Below the pieces are notes generated by a model. It searched no databases, was not told where the DNA came from, and saw nothing but the letters and a program-made list of their open reading frames with translations. The translations under genes and the position numbers were made by a program. Of a stretch of DNA of 64,000 nucleotides, positions 62,113-64,000 are shown piece after piece. Source of the stretch: Phaeosaccion multiseriatum. Lineage: Eukaryota > Ochrophyta, other classes. Numbering within the stretch: position 1 is the stretch's first letter; every line of letters starts with the position of its first letter. Location of the stretch: positions 3,038,001 through 3,102,000 of the forward strand of contig OZ218958.1 in NCBI GenBank assembly GCA_965112735.1, written 5' to 3'.

Positions 62113-62331
62113 TGTACTCTCCCTCCTTCCCCCTTCCCAGCGTCACTGTGATACACGTGGGGGGGGGGGGGGAGACCGACTGATCGGGAATCGGGGGGGG
62201 ACGGACGATCCGATCCATCCAAGGACCTGACTTGACGTGTTGGTGCTAGATTCGTTGAGGGCTCACAGCTCCGAGGAGGGCTGGAAGCAGGGGGGTGGGC
62301 AACAATCGGCCTGTTTTCTTACGATTCCAAC
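62113..62331. promoter_or_regulatory. Bidirectional promoter of FNIP/ankyrin pair C
   Basis: 219 bp, same layout as pairs A and B, with a poly-G run at 62159-62171 and GGCAACAATCGGCCTGTTTT close to the ankyrin-like start. Lacks the GAAACTGAAAGTGTG word of A and B. Confidence 0.52.
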
Positions 62332-63816
62332 ATGGAGGACATACATGCAAGTATTGCAGCAGTGAGCAGGAAGGAGGAGGTAGTGGAGCAGGCGTTGAGC
62401 GCGCACGGCAGCTACCTGGGGCTGAGCTTGGGAGGAGCAGCACCAGCAGCGGATGGTGAGAGGGAGGGGGTGAGGAAGGAGCTGTTGATGCACCTCCAAG
62501 CTTTGAGAGAGGAGAAGAAGCAGCTGAGAGAGGAGAAGGCGAAAGAGAGGGACGAGAAGGCGAAAGAGAAGGCTCACGAGAGGGACGAGAAGACGAAAGA
62601 GAAGGCTCACGAGCGGGACGATAAGGTACGCGAGATGGAGAAGGAGGCAAAGTTATTGGACGAGAGGACAAAAGAGAGGGACATGGAGAGAGAGAAGGAA
62701 CTGATCCTCCTCCGCCTCGAAGTACAACCCTCAGCAGCCCCCAGAGGCCGCAGCTCCCACAATCCGGACGCTGAGGTAGATGAGGGGAAGGCAGGGAGAG
62801 ACAGGAAGGGGGGTAGAAAGCGGCGACGTTCGACCTCCGGAAGAAAGGGTGGAGATGGCGGACGTGCTGCCTCTCATCGACTTCGCCTTCCTGGCTCGGG
62901 CGCCTGTGCCAGCGCCTTTGGTACGGAGGGGGTGTATGGAAAGGTGATGGAGCTCGTGGGAAAGGAGGAGTACGCTTTCGTGGCGACGGTGTGCAAGGAG
63001 TGGAGGGGGTACTACATTGTGGAACACGCAGCCACGACGAGCCAAAAGAGTGTGGTAGCGTCCATCGAGCGTGTCTACTGGGCCAGGAGGCACGGCTTCG
63101 AGCTTACAGTCGAAACGTTCAGGGCCGCTGCTCAGTATGGAGATGTGAGCATGTGCAAGGCCCTTCATCACATGGGCTGTCCCTGGAGTGAGGCGGTGTG
63201 CGAATCGGCATCGAGAAATGAGCGGCACAGCCTGCGTGTGCTCAAGTGGCTGCGCTCAGAGGACTCGGCTGACGCTAAGGAGGGGAAATGCCCGTGGAAT
63301 GTGGAGGTCTGCAATGTTGCTGCGGGGAGGGGGGACTTGCAACTGCTGGAGTGGCTTCTGTCGGATGACGTGAACGCCCCCTTTGATGAGTATGTGTGGC
63401 TCTGTGCTATTGAGTATGGGCACATCTCTACGCTGGCATGGCTGCTGAACAATCCCAAGGTCAGGGCTGAGCTGGACGAAGCGGGGGAGGGCAGTTTGTG
63501 GAGGAGGGGAGCTTGGACTGCTGCGTCTGACAGTCACCTGGACACTTTGCGGTGGCTGCATGCCAATGCGAGTGAGCTTTGTGATTGGGCCCCTGACGTA
63601 TGCCAATGTGCGGTTCAATACAGCAAGAGTCTAGAAATGCTGCAGTGGCTCCGCTCCGAAGAGGTGGGCTGTCCGTGGGACAAGCATGCGTGTCCAGAGA
63701 TCATCAAGACAATGCGCAGCACGCTTTGCCTTACTTGGGACATGGACGAGAACGTCTTTGAGGAGATTAAGCAGTGGGTGCATGCCAATAGGCACCCCTG
63801 CGACTGCGAGGACTGA
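62332..63816 (+). CDS. Coiled-coil / F-box-like / ankyrin-like repeat protein, copy C
   Basis: 494 residues, one exon, same architecture as A and B. The coil has an intermediate number of KAHERDEKxKE repeats. Differences cluster in the ankyrin-like region (CPWSEAVCESASRNERHS; VCNVAAGRGDLQL). Ends HPCDCED with NRHPC instead of NGHPC. Divergent to FNIP copy C. Confidence 0.86.
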   Translation: MEDIHASIAAVSRKEEVVEQALSAHGSYLGLSLGGAAPAADGEREGVRKELLMHLQALREEKKQLREEKAKERDEKAKEKAHERDEKTKEKAHERDDKVREMEKEAKLLDERTKERDMEREKELILLRLEVQPSAAPRGRSSHNPDAEVDEGKAGRDRKGGRKRRRSTSGRKGGDGGRAASHRLRLPGSGACASAFGTEGVYGKVMELVGKEEYAFVATVCKEWRGYYIVEHAATTSQKSVVASIERVYWARRHGFELTVETFRAAAQYGDVSMCKALHHMGCPWSEAVCESASRNERHSLRVLKWLRSEDSADAKEGKCPWNVEVCNVAAGRGDLQLLEWLLSDDVNAPFDEYVWLCAIEYGHISTLAWLLNNPKVRAELDEAGEGSLWRRGAWTAASDSHLDTLRWLHANASELCDWAPDVCQCAVQYSKSLEMLQWLRSEEVGCPWDKHACPEIIKTMRSTLCLTWDMDENVFEEIKQWVHANRHPCDCED

Positions 63817-64000
63817 GGAGCCAGAAGCAGTGTATGTGTATGGCCTCTCATGGTCGGAGAGCGAGGTGGAGGACTCAGCGGCGAACGTTCAATGTGGAGC
63901 AGTTGGTGCTATGTTTTCATGTCCGTACACAGCGCCAAATCGACTTCATTGTGGGGGAGAGGCGTGCATGGAGCTCCTGCAGCGGAAAGCTCGGGAGGGC
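63817..64000 (+). pseudogene. SMC4: SMC4-like hinge relic downstream of copy C, cut by window edge
   Basis: Same sequence as the start of 28549- and 56703-. Reaches CMELLQRKAREG at the window end. Confidence 0.5.

Noticed and set aside
1-64000. tRNA, rRNA, snRNA or autonomous transposase genes
   Set aside because: I looked for tRNA B-box-like words, rRNA core sequence and transposase motifs and saw none that I could support by eye. A tRNAscan or Infernal run would settle this.

Overview
This is nuclear DNA from a GC-rich, intron-bearing eukaryotic alga, most likely a photosynthetic stramenopile (ochrophyte). Introns are short with GT..AG borders. Four adjacent genes encode proteins that start with a signal peptide followed by a cleavage motif with phenylalanine at +1 (THA|FVQP, GDA|FSPS, VQG|FVGP, AGA|FNVP). 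This is the ASAFAP-type bipartite plastid-targeting signal of red-lineage complex plastids. I cannot name the species. Layout: bases 1-24036 (+) hold the 3' three-quarters or more of one giant gene. I reconstruct 18 exons whose phases all agree (6094 codons before the stop). The conserved islands look like SZT2, the scaffold of the KICSTOR complex that controls TORC1, separated by very large low-complexity inserts (poly-E, poly-G, poly-A, poly-T, poly-H, GS). Bases 24.2-36.5 kb are an accessory zone: a divergent pair made of an FNIP-repeat gene (-) and a coiled-coil/ankyrin-like gene (+), a tail with an SMC4-like hinge relic, a short FNIP paralogue, FNIP relics in both orientations, two small inverted-repeat elements, a fourth ankyrin-like copy, and a probable Csm1/Pcs1-like kinetochore gene. 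Bases 37.2-53.0 kb are ordinary single-copy genes: plastid NDC1, a plastid DEAD-box RNA helicase (RH3-like), plastid ClpS, a plastid-targeted DUF924 protein, and a YIPF1/2-type Golgi membrane protein. Bases 53.0-64.0 kb are again accessory: two more FNIP/ankyrin divergent pairs, separated by a VPS35-like exon and a near-identical copy of the last ~970 bp of the SZT2-like gene. The most distinctive system is the amplified head-to-head module of FNIP-repeat protein plus coiled-coil/ankyrin-like protein. Three intact pairs and one dispersed pair are present. The FNIP arrays carry 14, 8, 12 and 0 copies of a 41-residue unit. The framework is almost invariant at the DNA level, while two short windows in each unit vary strongly, which suggests a diversifying binding surface. 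A second unusual signal is a dispersed ~20-bp sequence, GCAGTTGGTGATACAGCAGC. It occurs at least ten times in the first 36 kb, on both strands, in several reading frames, and also in an intron and in intergenic DNA. All exon models and homology calls were made by eye, with no database search.
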